Shown here: in pieces, positions 9,519 through 18,485 of the stretch
Numbering within the stretch: the first letter of the stretch is position 1
Layout: every line of letters starts with the position of its first letter
NCBI GenBank assembly: GCA_900541965.1
Contig: UQLN01000014.1
Coordinates: 23,758-87,757 of the forward strand
DNA from: an uncultured Parabacteroides sp.
GTDB lineage: Bacteria > Bacteroidota > Bacteroidia > Bacteroidales > Tannerellaceae
Length of the DNA: 64,000 nt
Direction: 5' to 3'
Notes under the pieces: generated by a model
Told to the model about the DNA's origin: nothing
The model's database searches: none
Seen by the model: the letters and a program-made list of their open reading frames with translations, nothing else
Program-made: the position numbers and the translations under genes

Positions 9519-9570
9519 AAGTCCGTAGAAATACCTCATGTAATTCATTGTGTTTCTACGGACTTCCTTT
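9519..9570 (+). terminator. Terminator after serC-serA
   Basis: Perfect 13-bp stem (AAGTCCGTAGAAA at 9519-9531 pairing with 9553-9565), 21-base loop, followed by a T-rich tail CCTTTTAAA. The tail is modest, so some read-through into the DUF1015 gene is possible. Confidence 0.75.
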
Positions 9571-9602
9571 TAAATTAGTAACATAAAAAACACAGAATAG
9601 TT

Positions 9603-10850
9603 ATGGCAAAAATAAAACCTTTTAAGGGTGTCCGCCCTCCGAAAGATTTAGTAGAACAAGTAGTTTCTCGTCCTTATGATGTTTTGAACTCAGAAGAAGC
9701 CCGCGAAGAAGCCAAAGGAAATGAAAAATCATTATACCATATCATAAAACCGGAAATTGATTTTCCGGTTGGAACCGACGAACATGATCCTGCTGTTTAT
9801 CTGAAAGCTGCTGAGAACTTCCAAATGTTCCAGGAAAAGAGCTGGCTGGTACAGGATAAAAAAGAATGTTACTATGTTTATGCACAAACGATGAACGGCA
9901 AGACGCAGTTTGGTCTGGTTGTCGGTGCATATGTTCCTGATTACACAAACGGCACAATCAAGAAACATGAATTGACCCGCCGTGATAAGGAAGAAGACCG
10001 TATGAAACATGTGCGTGTGAATAATGCCAATATAGAACCGGTGTTTTTTGCTTATCCAGACAATGCAGAATTGGATAAAATTGTTGCTAAATATACCGCA
10101 CGTAAGCCTGAATATGATTTCGTGGCAAAAGACGACGGCTTCGGACATACTTTCTGGATTATTGACGAAGATGCGGATATTGCACGTATTACCGAATTAT
10201 TTGAAGGAATGCCTGCCCTTTATATTGCCGACGGACATCACCGTTCGGCTGCTGCTGCTTTAGTAGGTGCTGAAAAAGCCAGCCAGAATCCGAATCATCG
10301 TGGTGACGAAGAATATAACTATTTCATGGCTGTTTGTTTCCCGGCAAACCAGTTGACAATTATCGATTACAACCGGGTGGTAAAGGATTTGAACGGACTG
10401 TCCGAAGATGAATTTCTGGCTAAGTTGGCGAAGAATTTTGTTGTGGAAGAAAAGGGTACCGGTATTTATCAACCGGCAGGGCTTCATAATTTCTCTCTTT
10501 ATTTAGGTGGAAAATGGTATTCTCTGACTGCTAAAGAGGGTACTTACAATGATAATGACCCAATAGGTGTACTGGATGTTACGATTTCTTCTAATTTGAT
10601 ATTAGATGAAGTCTTAGGCATTAAAGACCTTCGTTCCGACAAGCGTATCGATTTCGTTGGCGGTATTCGCGGTTTGGGTGAACTGAAACGGCGGGTGGAT
10701 AGCGGCGAAATGAAAGTGGCTTTGGCTCTTTATCCTGTTACCATGAAGCAGTTGATGGATATCGCTGATACCGGTAATATTATGCCTCCTAAAACAACTT
10801 GGTTTGAACCGAAACTTCGTTCCGGACTTGTAATACATAAGTTGGATTAA
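9603..10850 (+). CDS. DUF1015 family protein
   Basis: A 415-residue cytosolic protein of the DUF1015 family, whose biochemical role is not established. Family signatures visible are KPFKGVRPPKDL near the start, VSRPYDVLNSEEA, YYVYAQTMNGKTQFGLVVGAY, HELTRRDKEEDR, ALYIADGHHRSAAA and VKVALALYPVTMKQLMDIA (here MKVALALYPVT). It follows serC-serA on the same strand, separated by a terminator. My recollection is that this order is common in Bacteroidetes, which hints at a link to serine or phosphoglycerate metabolism, but that is only inference. A strong terminator follows. Confidence 0.88.
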   Translation: MAKIKPFKGVRPPKDLVEQVVSRPYDVLNSEEAREEAKGNEKSLYHIIKPEIDFPVGTDEHDPAVYLKAAENFQMFQEKSWLVQDKKECYYVYAQTMNGKTQFGLVVGAYVPDYTNGTIKKHELTRRDKEEDRMKHVRVNNANIEPVFFAYPDNAELDKIVAKYTARKPEYDFVAKDDGFGHTFWIIDEDADIARITELFEGMPALYIADGHHRSAAAALVGAEKASQNPNHRGDEEYNYFMAVCFPANQLTIIDYNRVVKDLNGLSEDEFLAKLAKNFVVEEKGTGIYQPAGLHNFSLYLGGKWYSLTAKEGTYNDNDPIGVLDVTISSNLILDEVLGIKDLRSDKRIDFVGGIRGLGELKRRVDSGEMKVALALYPVTMKQLMDIADTGNIMPPKTTWFEPKLRSGLVIHKLD

Positions 10851-10865
10851 ACGATTCAGATAAAA

Positions 10866-10907
10866 TAAAAAAGCTATCTTTCAAAATGAAGATAGCTTTT
10901 TTATTTT
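10866..10907 (+). terminator. Terminator after the DUF1015 gene
   Basis: Stem AAAAAGCTATCTT pairing with AAGATAGCTTTTT around an 8-base loop, followed by a T tract to about 10907. Confidence 0.9.
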
Positions 10908-10939
10908 ATAATAGAAATTGCTTCGTAGGCGTGCGAAAG

Positions 10940-11317
10940 GGTTTTACAGTGCTGTTTTATGTCTCCGCTAGTGAACGAAGAGGCTTTACAGTGCTGTTTT
11001 ATGTCTCCGCTAGTGAACGAAGAGGCTTTACAGTGCTGTTTTATGTCTCCGCTGGTGAACGAAGAGGCTTTGCAGTGCTGTTTTATGTCTCCGCTGGTGA
11101 ACGAAGAGGCTTTACAGCACTGTTTGAAGCCTTCGCTGATGAGCGAATCGATTTTACAGTACTGTTTTATGGCTTCGCTGGCGAGCGGGGGTATCAAACA
11201 GTGATGTATCCTGCTTTCGCTCGCCAGCGAAATGAAAATGCGGTGCTGTTTTCTGATATTGCTTGTGAGCGAAGCTGTTTTACAGCACTGCATCCTGCTA
11301 TTGTATACCTCCGGAGA
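10940..11317. repeat. Nine tandem copies of a 42-bp unit between convergent genes
   Basis: Units begin at 10940, 10982, 11024, 11066, 11108, 11150, 11192, 11234 and 11276. The first four are nearly identical; the last five diverge progressively. A partial unit is visible just before the first. Each unit carries two small palindromes: ACAG-TG-CTGT and an element of the form CGCT-4 bases-AGCG (perfect in units 5-7, e.g. TTCGCTGATGAGCGAA). Units 6 and 7 also form a perfect 14-bp inverted repeat (11174-11187 with 11218-11231). The period is a multiple of three, so open frames run through on both strands. Pairwise differences between units 2, 5 and 6 do not favour third codon positions, which argues against a conserved protein. 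The array fills the gap between the ends of the DUF1015 gene and the fimbrillin-like gene. Confidence 0.85.
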
Positions 11318-11384
11318 GATAAATCAGATGAATCGAATGCGGTCGGCAATCGAAGATCTGCCTTAGCTAATACGCCAACCTTTT

Positions 11385-14252
11385 TTATTCTTTCAAACAG
11401 CGAACGGAGAAGCCGTGCGCCTTGTAAAGTGTGAGCTGACGAAACGTAGCACTGCTGAAATCCACATAGCTGGCGTTCGTACTACCCGCCGGAACCGACG
11501 ACGACCAATAGTAGCCGTAGGAACCCTGATTGAGGGACGAACCTTCATTGATGTAACGACAACCTGCAGCAGGCAAAACGAGCTGAGGGTAACCACTCTC
11601 TGCATCTACGTTAAATAAACCACCGCCGCTATCATATCTTGTCGCATTCCCGATAGACATTAATTCATCTATAGTAGGTACACGGTATCCTGCCGGACAA
11701 GGGTCGTTTGTACCTTTGCTGCTACCACTCCATAAAGTGTTATTTTGAGGGGTTAACCAGTCGTAAGGGCTGTTGGGCGCTTTATAAAAGGTATTATTAT
11801 TGGGGCTGGAATTACCTGTCGGACCGGAAGCGGTAGAACCACCATGATTCGTGGCATCCTGACGCCCCCACTGGTAGAGATTGCCAGTTCCGGCTACTGT
11901 TCCGCTTTTTCCATCATTAGCTATTGCCACACGGGTTGCACCGCAATTAACGGGAGCCCAATAGTAAGAACCTTTCTTGATAGCAGTATAATAAGGAGAA
12001 GCACTGCTACTCACCATCGGATAACCCACATAAGAGGCACCACGCCAGATGGTACAAATGGTGGTTGTATTATGTTTGATTCCAGCTTTATGAAGCTGGT
12101 AGGATGCATCGGTTCCTTTGCTTGGTTTTACTACTACTTCATAAGTATACTTACGGCGGTTGTTAACTACTTCTGTGGCTATCAGCTTAGAGCAATCCAA
12201 CCATGTATTCCCGTCATTGGAGGCTGTGCAATACTTTGTATCATAATCTGGCTGTAATTCCGGAGTGGTAAACATGCTGTAGACCGCTACATTCAAGGTT
12301 TTTCCGGAAGCCGCAACGCGATATCCCTGTGTAGCATCTTTTGCGTCAATCCCGGTAGGGTCTCCGTCAAGCCATGCATCCGCCTCGGTAAAGCTGACCG
12401 TTACTTCGGTAGTTTTACTTGCATCCGTCTTATTCTTTATCGTGATGGTCTGTGCAGAAGGCAATGCATCAGGAAAGTTCGTTTTAGAAGGATTCAGTTC
12501 GATGACATAAGAGAAATTTGTTTTGTCGGAACTTGTTGTTTTATAAGTCAGCCATTCGGGACCTTCTAAGATGGAGCCTCCGATACTTTTTCCGGTTATT
12601 GCCAGTGTAGGAACAGTATTATCTGCTTTGGCATGGAGGGTTACAGCTGCAGGAGAACTTAGGATGGGAGCTCCGCCGGGTTCCACTATTACTATTTTTT
12701 CATCCCCGTTCATTTCATTTATAAAGCGAAGGACGGCTTTTGGATAATCATCTTTATCGTAACCGGCTTTAACTGATACTGCATATTGATAACCGGAAAT
12801 GGCAGCTTTGGTAACAGGGGTGGCTGCGCTTACTTCCAGCCAGTCGTATTGCTGGGCGGCAGCACTGCCGGAGTAGGTTTTTTGCAATTTGGGTTCGCTT
12901 CCTGTTCCCACTTCAACTGTAAAGCCATCACCGGCATTCAAAGTACTCATTGTTACAATACGGGTAGTGGCATTATAACTTATCTTCTCTTTCAGAGCAT
13001 CAGGAATGGTAATGGTAGTACCAGAACCGTCAGTGCCTGCATTCGGGTCGTACTCGTTAATACTGCCTCCTTCGTCCCATTCGGCTACATCAAGTGTAAA
13101 GTTTAGGCTGTATTCGTCCGCCTTTGTGATACCGATAGTATACCGGTGGTTAGGGGTGATTTCCAATTCAACCAAGCCTCCATCGGCAGTTTGCTGCTTG
13201 AAAGGAACCTTATAAGTGACCTCTTTCTTCTCCGTCAGGTTTACCTGATAAGTACCGTTCAGAATCAGGTAACCTTCATCCTTCAACAAACTTGGATAAC
13301 TGTAGAAAGCGGATACCTGCAAGCCTTTATTTGCTTTCTCTCCTTCAAAAGCACTTGCCGGGTAAGTAATTAACTCCCCGTCTGCTGCTGTGGCAGCCCC
13401 ATATACCTTAACCGGAAAGAAGGTCGTTCCTCTCCGTCCGTTGCCCATCGAGATAGATTCCAAATGGAATTTAGAGTCCTCCTCTATATTGCTTACATCA
13501 AAGCGAGCCATTGTGCGGGTCAGTTTAAAGCCTACCTGCACACGGGCGGAAGAACCGAAGTCTGTCAAGTCTATAGGAGTCGTTTGTGCGCCTGTCATCG
13601 GGAGGGGTAAGCCTAATGCCGGGGAGGCATTAGTCAGTAGTGGGGAATGATATTTCTGAAATTGTAGTTCAGTAGGGATACCATCTGTCAGAAGTCCCGT
13701 TTCCATATCGTAAGTAAGCGGAACAAAATAAGTATCTGCTACTATATTTCCATCGACCGGATTAATCAAATCTGTTTGGTTGGCTATACAATAAAGGCGA
13801 ACGAATAAGCCTTTTTGGAGTTCCAGCAATGCTGTAGTAGTAGCATTATCCGTACTTGGTGTAAGATTAAGTTCTTTCGCTCCTGCCGGAAGTGCCGAAC
13901 CGTCCTGCCGGTAAGCGAACCGTTCACGGAAGGTATAAGCGTCACCTTCTGCTTTAGCTCCGAATACATAGATATCCAATGTTGCGATTTCATTTTCCGC
14001 TTCGGTGGCAATGGGAACGTCCGCTTTTGTCTCTGCCTTGGTTATTTTCACTGTGAGTTTGTTCTTAAAAGAAATCAATACCTCACGTTTGTTCACACTG
14101 TCTGTTCCGTCTGTGGATGTGCGGTCTGTCTTGTCTGCCTCTGTCGTACAGGAAGCAAGTAGCACGGCTGCAAGCAGATATATACTTGCCGCGAGTGCCT
14201 GTACCGGTCTGATCGAGGGACATAGATCTTGTAGTTCTGTTTTCATCTTCAT
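11385..14252 (-). CDS. Fimbrillin-like surface lipoprotein with C-terminal FISUMP domain
   Basis: A 955-residue exported lipoprotein, probably a large fimbrial or tip-adhesin subunit. The N-terminus has a hydrophobic stretch ending in lipobox LASC, followed by Thr/Asp/Lys-rich linker. The region around EIATLDIYVFGA and the following 300 residues resembles the fimbrillin (Mfa-like) fold by eye. Beta-rich repeats in the middle contain VVEPGGAPIL and QTITIKNKTD segments. The last 200 residues match the Fibrobacter succinogenes major paralogous domain: WGRQDATN, DPCPAGYRVPTIDEL, GYYWSSS, and the ending FSVRCLKE. Start alternatives are 14252 and 14246. Its only visible promoter lies in the candidate invertible segment upstream (14371-14566). 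No pilus assembly neighbours are seen. Confidence 0.85.
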   Translation of the reverse strand: MKMKTELQDLCPSIRPVQALAASIYLLAAVLLASCTTEADKTDRTSTDGTDSVNKREVLISFKNKLTVKITKAETKADVPIATEAENEIATLDIYVFGAKAEGDAYTFRERFAYRQDGSALPAGAKELNLTPSTDNATTTALLELQKGLFVRLYCIANQTDLINPVDGNIVADTYFVPLTYDMETGLLTDGIPTELQFQKYHSPLLTNASPALGLPLPMTGAQTTPIDLTDFGSSARVQVGFKLTRTMARFDVSNIEEDSKFHLESISMGNGRRGTTFFPVKVYGAATAADGELITYPASAFEGEKANKGLQVSAFYSYPSLLKDEGYLILNGTYQVNLTEKKEVTYKVPFKQQTADGGLVELEITPNHRYTIGITKADEYSLNFTLDVAEWDEGGSINEYDPNAGTDGSGTTITIPDALKEKISYNATTRIVTMSTLNAGDGFTVEVGTGSEPKLQKTYSGSAAAQQYDWLEVSAATPVTKAAISGYQYAVSVKAGYDKDDYPKAVLRFINEMNGDEKIVIVEPGGAPILSSPAAVTLHAKADNTVPTLAITGKSIGGSILEGPEWLTYKTTSSDKTNFSYVIELNPSKTNFPDALPSAQTITIKNKTDASKTTEVTVSFTEADAWLDGDPTGIDAKDATQGYRVAASGKTLNVAVYSMFTTPELQPDYDTKYCTASNDGNTWLDCSKLIATEVVNNRRKYTYEVVVKPSKGTDASYQLHKAGIKHNTTTICTIWRGASYVGYPMVSSSASPYYTAIKKGSYYWAPVNCGATRVAIANDGKSGTVAGTGNLYQWGRQDATNHGGSTASGPTGNSSPNNNTFYKAPNSPYDWLTPQNNTLWSGSSKGTNDPCPAGYRVPTIDELMSIGNATRYDSGGGLFNVDAESGYPQLVLPAAGCRYINEGSSLNQGSYGYYWSSSVPAGSTNASYVDFSSATFRQLTLYKAHGFSVRCLKE

Positions 14253-14370
14253 AGATATTTAATTGTTTATGTTTGTTATTACCCTATTCCTGTTATCTTT
14301 AATCCGTGTCAAAAATGAATTTGCATCTGATTACTATCCAATTGGATGGTTTATAAAAAATAAAACTGGC

Positions 14371-14566
14371 AGTTCATTGAAGACTACGTTAAAAATTAGG
14401 AGATCTTAATAAATTTCATGCCCTGAAAGTTGTTGAGATTCATAAATTCTCATGGTTTTGAGAAATTTTTATAAGCAATAAATCTTAATAATCAAAGGGT
14501 TATAGCATTAATATGTAGTAATATCTTTATATATTTGTCAAATATTAACGTAGTCTTCAATGAACT
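14371..14566. promoter_or_regulatory. Candidate invertible promoter flanked by perfect 22-bp inverted repeats
   Basis: The left repeat 14371-14392 (begins AGTTCATTGAAGACTACG) is the exact reverse complement of the right repeat 14545-14566; the match stops abruptly at both ends. The 152-bp spacer has a perfect -7 box TATATTTG at 14530-14537, pointing right in this copy, next to the right repeat. The -33 region is poor (ATTA at 19 bases). The box lies in a palindrome (ATATTTG-T-CAAATAT), so a weaker leftward box AATATTTG also exists. Inversion would place the strong box near 14400 facing the fimbrillin-like gene at 14252. Size and layout match known Bacteroidales phase-variable promoters. Predicted state in this assembly: OFF for the lipoprotein. 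Confidence 0.7.
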
Positions 14567-14739
14567 CCATATATTTTCTTTGTTGTATTCTTTATTCTTT
14601 TCCACTCACCTCAGAAAGCTTTCTCCGAAATTCGAGGACTATCCAAAGAAATTTCCAATATGAAGGGTATATGCTTGAAAAGCGTTGATTCGTATGGAAT
14701 TTCATTTGATTTATTAGCCGGAATATTCTTGTATTTTAT

Positions 14740-14747
14740 TACTTTTG
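14740..14747 (+). promoter_or_regulatory. -7 box of the histidine kinase gene
   Basis: TACTTTTG, a perfect TAnnTTTG box, about 37 bases before the start codon at 14785. The -33 element is weak. It gives the kinase gene its own promoter outside the inverted repeats. Confidence 0.55.
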
Positions 14748-14784
14748 TTTGTAGTATAGAAGAGATACCCAAAAAGTGCGGTTA

Positions 14785-16752
14785 ATGGAAAAATATATTG
14801 ATTTATCTCGCGAAGAACTGATAAAACGTCTGGAAACTCTGGAACTTGAAAAAGAACAGAGTCATCATGTATATGAAGATTTGGAGAAGATGCAGCGGGA
14901 TTATCAGTCTCAGGAAAAACTGGCTATACTTAAAGCTGCCGTTAATGTCGGAGATTCTTTGATATGGGAATATGATGTGAAAAATGATATTATTCATCTC
15001 GATTATGAATTGAATATATACGGAGGTAAAAATTCCCGCTTAAAAATAGAACCTTTCCGGAAAAAAGAAGATTTTTTGAAAACCATCTATCCGGAAGATC
15101 GTCAGAATGTATTTTACGATCATTTTATCCGTCTTATCAAGGGAGAGATCAGTAGCTACAGCATTCGGTACAGGCGCTTGTTTGGCGACGAGGTTATTTG
15201 GGTGGAAGCAAACGTCCAGCCTTATAAATACAATGAAGACGGAACCCCCAGCCATATTGTATATTATTTATCAGACGTTACAGAGCAAAAGAACCTCCAG
15301 GATAAAATATACCAACTGGAAGATAAATACCGGAATATACTCAATGCAACGCAAGATGCTGTTATGACAATGACGGAAGACGGGAGGATTATAGATGTGT
15401 ACGCCGGTTCCGTGGAAAATCTATTGAAATCTCCGGAAGTATTGAAGGGGTCGTTCATTAGTGATTGGTTGAAACCCGATGTTGTGAATTCTTTTCATTC
15501 AGCTATAAAAAAAACTATTGAAGTTCAAAAAGAACAAAATATTTCTTTTTCCATTCACTTAAAAAACGGGAATATAAAATATTTCTTTTGCCGTATTATC
15601 CCTTATGCGGAGAACGAGGTAGTCGTTATTGCCCGCGATGCGAGTACTTTTGTACAAAGCAGGCAGCGTGTGGATTTTCTGAATAATCTGATGCGTGCCA
15701 TTTTGGATAATATACCGGTGGTTGTGGTTGTGAAAGAGATAAATAAAGATTTCCGTTTTCTCTATTTTAACTCGGCTGCCGAGCATTTTATGGGATTAAC
15801 AACCGGTGCTGTATTAGGTAAGAACGATTTTGAATTGTTCACAGACAAGGAAACTGCCGAACGTATTCGCGAACAGGATGTATATGCCATTAAAAATGGG
15901 CAAAGTGTCCAGTATGCCGTAGACTATAAGACGTTGGATGGAAAATCGAAGATTGTAAATATTATCCGTGTAAAGATAGATAGCCTTGCCGAAAGCGACT
16001 CTCCTTTGCTTATCTCCATGATATGGGATATTACGCGTGACAGGGAGAATGAAATAGAATTGATAAAGGCACGTGAGGCTGATAAAATGAAATCGGCATT
16101 TTTAGCGAATATGAGCCATGAAATCAGGACGCCCCTGAATGCCATAGTCGGTTTTTCTTCTTTACTGCCGGATGCCGCTGATAAGGAAGAGCAACAGGAA
16201 TTTATTTCTATTATAAATAAAAACAATACGCTTCTGCTTCAATTGATAGATGATATATTGGACATATCCAAAATAGAAGCAGGCAGGTTCGATTATATTT
16301 TTACGGATGTCGATTTAAAAGAAATATGCATGGATGTGTATTCGATGCATGCCTTGGAAGTGACACCGGAAGTAAAAATGATTTTCGTTCCGGAACACCC
16401 CTCATTGATTTTGCATACCGACGGGCGACGTATCGAGCAGGTACTTTCCAATTTTCTGACAAATGCGATCAAGTTTACGAAGAAAGGAAGCATCACAATT
16501 TCCTATGTCGTACGGAGTACCGATGTGTATGTATCTGTTGAAGATACGGGAATGGGTATCTCAAAGGAAGGGCAGAAAGCCATCTTCGACCGTTTTGTAA
16601 AGTTAGATAGTTACCAGCAGGGGACAGGTTTGGGACTTACTATCAGCAAAACAATTATCAGGCAATTGGGAGGGGAGATAGGAGTAATGTCTGAAGAAGG
16701 AAAGGGAGCCACTTTCTGGTTTACATTACCCTTGCCTGCTGTTGATAAATAA
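14785..16752 (+). CDS. Cytosolic PAS-domain sensor histidine kinase
   Basis: A 655-residue sensor kinase with no signal peptide, no membrane segment and no receiver domain. Three PAS-like units are visible: about 40-165 (VNVGDSLIWEYD, followed by a PAC-like SDVTEQKNLQ), about 175-285 (ILNATQDAVMTMTEDGRI) and about 300-415 (ILDNIPVVVVVKEINKDFRF). A HisKA domain follows with the phospho-acceptor histidine in NMSHEIRTPLNAI, then HATPase_c with N-box NFLTNAIKF, G1 DTGMGIS and G2 GTGLGLTISK. The start is taken at ATG 14785; a GTG at 14776 is in frame but lies 9 bases upstream and is not needed. No response regulator is adjacent, so its partner is unknown. It lies across the candidate invertible promoter from the fimbrillin-like gene. 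Confidence 0.9.
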   Translation: MEKYIDLSREELIKRLETLELEKEQSHHVYEDLEKMQRDYQSQEKLAILKAAVNVGDSLIWEYDVKNDIIHLDYELNIYGGKNSRLKIEPFRKKEDFLKTIYPEDRQNVFYDHFIRLIKGEISSYSIRYRRLFGDEVIWVEANVQPYKYNEDGTPSHIVYYLSDVTEQKNLQDKIYQLEDKYRNILNATQDAVMTMTEDGRIIDVYAGSVENLLKSPEVLKGSFISDWLKPDVVNSFHSAIKKTIEVQKEQNISFSIHLKNGNIKYFFCRIIPYAENEVVVIARDASTFVQSRQRVDFLNNLMRAILDNIPVVVVVKEINKDFRFLYFNSAAEHFMGLTTGAVLGKNDFELFTDKETAERIREQDVYAIKNGQSVQYAVDYKTLDGKSKIVNIIRVKIDSLAESDSPLLISMIWDITRDRENEIELIKAREADKMKSAFLANMSHEIRTPLNAIVGFSSLLPDAADKEEQQEFISIINKNNTLLLQLIDDILDISKIEAGRFDYIFTDVDLKEICMDVYSMHALEVTPEVKMIFVPEHPSLILHTDGRRIEQVLSNFLTNAIKFTKKGSITISYVVRSTDVYVSVEDTGMGISKEGQKAIFDRFVKLDSYQQGTGLGLTISKTIIRQLGGEIGVMSEEGKGATFWFTLPLPAVDK

Positions 16753-16774
16753 AGGATACGTTATTGGTATATCA

Positions 16775-16813
16775 TAAAAAAAGAGATTGCTAAAATAAGC
16801 AATCTCTTTTTTT
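16775..16813. terminator. Bidirectional terminator between kinase gene and galE
   Basis: A-rich flank, stem AAAGAGATTGCT pairing with AGCAATCTCTTT, then a T run. With A and T tracts on either side it can work on both strands for these convergent genes. Confidence 0.9.
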
Positions 16814-16834
16814 ATGATGAAATGGAACAGCCGG

Positions 16835-17875
16835 TTACATAATACCGCGTTCGCGCAGTTTTTCCTGCCATTTCCATGCAGAAGCAAGTGTATCTTCCAA
16901 TGTTTCCGTAGCTTTCCAGCCCAATACTTTGTTGGCATGTTCCGGATTCGCCCATACTTTCTCGATATCACCTTCGCGGCGTCCTACAATCTTATGCGGA
17001 ACTTTTACGCCGGTTGCTTTTTCGAATGTATTTATCAGTTCCAGGACGGAAACACCATTGCCGGTACCCAGATTGAATATTTCAACATTAGCTGCTGATT
17101 TGCCGTTCAACATGCGGTCCATCGCAATTACATGGGCTTTCGCCAGGTCTACCACATTAATATAATCGCGTATACAAGAACCGTCAGGAGTATCATAATC
17201 GTCTCCGAATACGCTTAATTCCTTGCGGATACCCATAGCAGTCTGTGTCAGGTAAGGAATCAGGTTCTGAGGTACACCGTTTGGCAATTCTCCGATTTCG
17301 GCAGTAGGATGTGCTCCGATCGGGTTGAAGTAACGCAGGATGATGCTCTTGAAAGGCACTCCGGCATGGATTGTATCGCGGATAATTTCTTCGTTGATCT
17401 GTTTTGTATTTCCGTAAGGAGAAGTAGCCGGTTTAATCGGCGCGCTTTCCGTTACAGGCAGGTCTTCCGGAGCCGGCTGGCCATATACCGTACATGAGGA
17501 AGAGAATACGATACCTTCGATGCCGAATTCCGGCATAAGTTCAAGCAGGTTGACCAGTGTAACGATATTATTGCGATAATATTTCAGAGGTTGCTGAACA
17601 GATTCGCCTACAGCTTTGCTTGCAGCGAAAAGGATAATCCCTTTGATGCCCGGATGCGCTTTCAATGCTTCACGGGTACCTTCTTTATCTTTCAAATCCA
17701 GTTGGATAAATTCGGGACGGATACCAGTGATACGTTCTATACCGTCTAATACCTCAATATTAGAGTTTGACAGGTCGTCGATAATAACAACTTCATAACC
17801 TGCATTTTGCAATTCGACTGTGGTGTGTGAGCCGATGTAACCTGCACCTCCGGCTACTAAAATTTTCTGTTTCAT
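16835..17875 (-). CDS. galE: UDP-glucose 4-epimerase
   Basis: An extended short-chain dehydrogenase interconverting UDP-glucose and UDP-galactose, for galactose use and surface polysaccharide synthesis. It is 346 residues with the NAD motif GGAGYIGSH at the N-terminus, the catalytic YxxxK in SPYGNTKQ, the serine in FSSSCTVYG, and the family motif RYFNPIGAHP. It starts 26 bases after the stop of rnfA on the same strand, so it is probably the last gene of the rnf operon, although the functions are unrelated. A terminator follows at 16775-16813. Confidence 0.97.
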   Translation of the reverse strand: MKQKILVAGGAGYIGSHTTVELQNAGYEVVIIDDLSNSNIEVLDGIERITGIRPEFIQLDLKDKEGTREALKAHPGIKGIILFAASKAVGESVQQPLKYYRNNIVTLVNLLELMPEFGIEGIVFSSSCTVYGQPAPEDLPVTESAPIKPATSPYGNTKQINEEIIRDTIHAGVPFKSIILRYFNPIGAHPTAEIGELPNGVPQNLIPYLTQTAMGIRKELSVFGDDYDTPDGSCIRDYINVVDLAKAHVIAMDRMLNGKSAANVEIFNLGTGNGVSVLELINTFEKATGVKVPHKIVGRREGDIEKVWANPEHANKVLGWKATETLEDTLASAWKWQEKLRERGIM

Positions 17876-17901
17876 TTTCGTGTTTATTTAGAATAGTAAG
17901 A

Positions 17902-18474
17902 TTATACAATTCCGGAAAATCCCATAAATGCCATAGCCAGCAAGCCGGCTGTGATAAGAGCAATAGGAGTACCTTTCATGCCTTCGGGGACATGAGTCAG
18001 TGCTAATTGTTCCCTGACACCTGCAAAGATAATCAAAGCTAACGCAAATCCAATAGCTGTCGAGATTGCATATACAACAGATTCTAATAAATTATATTCT
18101 TTCTGGATAACCAAAATCGCAACACCCAGGATACAGCAGTTGGTGGTAATCAAAGGAAGAAATACGCCAAGCGCCTGATACAGGGCAGGGGATACCTTCT
18201 TCAATATGATTTCTACCATCTGAACCAATGCGGCAATAATCAGGATGAAACTGATTGTCTGCATAAATCCCAAATCGAAAACATCCAGTACATATTTCTG
18301 AACCAGGAAAGTGACGATTGTAGCAATTGTCAAAACAAAAGTAACGGCTGCACCCATGCCGGCTGCCGTTTCAACTTTCTTGGATACGCCCAAGAACGGA
18401 CAGATACCCAGGAATTGTGCCAGTACGACATTGTTTACAAATACGGCGGCGATAAATATAAGTATATATTCCAT
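17902..18474 (-). CDS. rnfA: Rnf electron transport complex subunit A
   Basis: An integral membrane subunit of the Rnf ferredoxin:NAD+ oxidoreductase, which couples electron transfer to ion pumping. It has 190 residues and six predicted helices. The conserved motifs NNVVLAQFLGICPFLGVS near the start and LPLITTNCCILGVAI in the middle hold the two cysteines that family knowledge places at an intramembrane iron-sulfur site shared with RnfE. It follows rnfE by about 11 bases and precedes galE. Confidence 0.96.
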   Translation of the reverse strand: MEYILIFIAAVFVNNVVLAQFLGICPFLGVSKKVETAAGMGAAVTFVLTIATIVTFLVQKYVLDVFDLGFMQTISFILIIAALVQMVEIILKKVSPALYQALGVFLPLITTNCCILGVAILVIQKEYNLLESVVYAISTAIGFALALIIFAGVREQLALTHVPEGMKGTPIALITAGLLAMAFMGFSGIV

Positions 18475-18485
18475 ATCGTTTCTTT

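Noticed and set aside
10940..11317. CRISPR array
   Set aside because: The units are contiguous with no unique spacers, and no cas genes are near.
10886..11434. A 182-residue plus-strand frame and a 130-residue minus-strand frame through the 42-bp repeats
   Set aside because: The plus frame starts inside the terminator hairpin and overlaps the end of the fimbrillin-like gene. Openness follows from a period divisible by three, and substitutions show no codon-position bias. Kept as a repeat, with the coding option stated in the findings.
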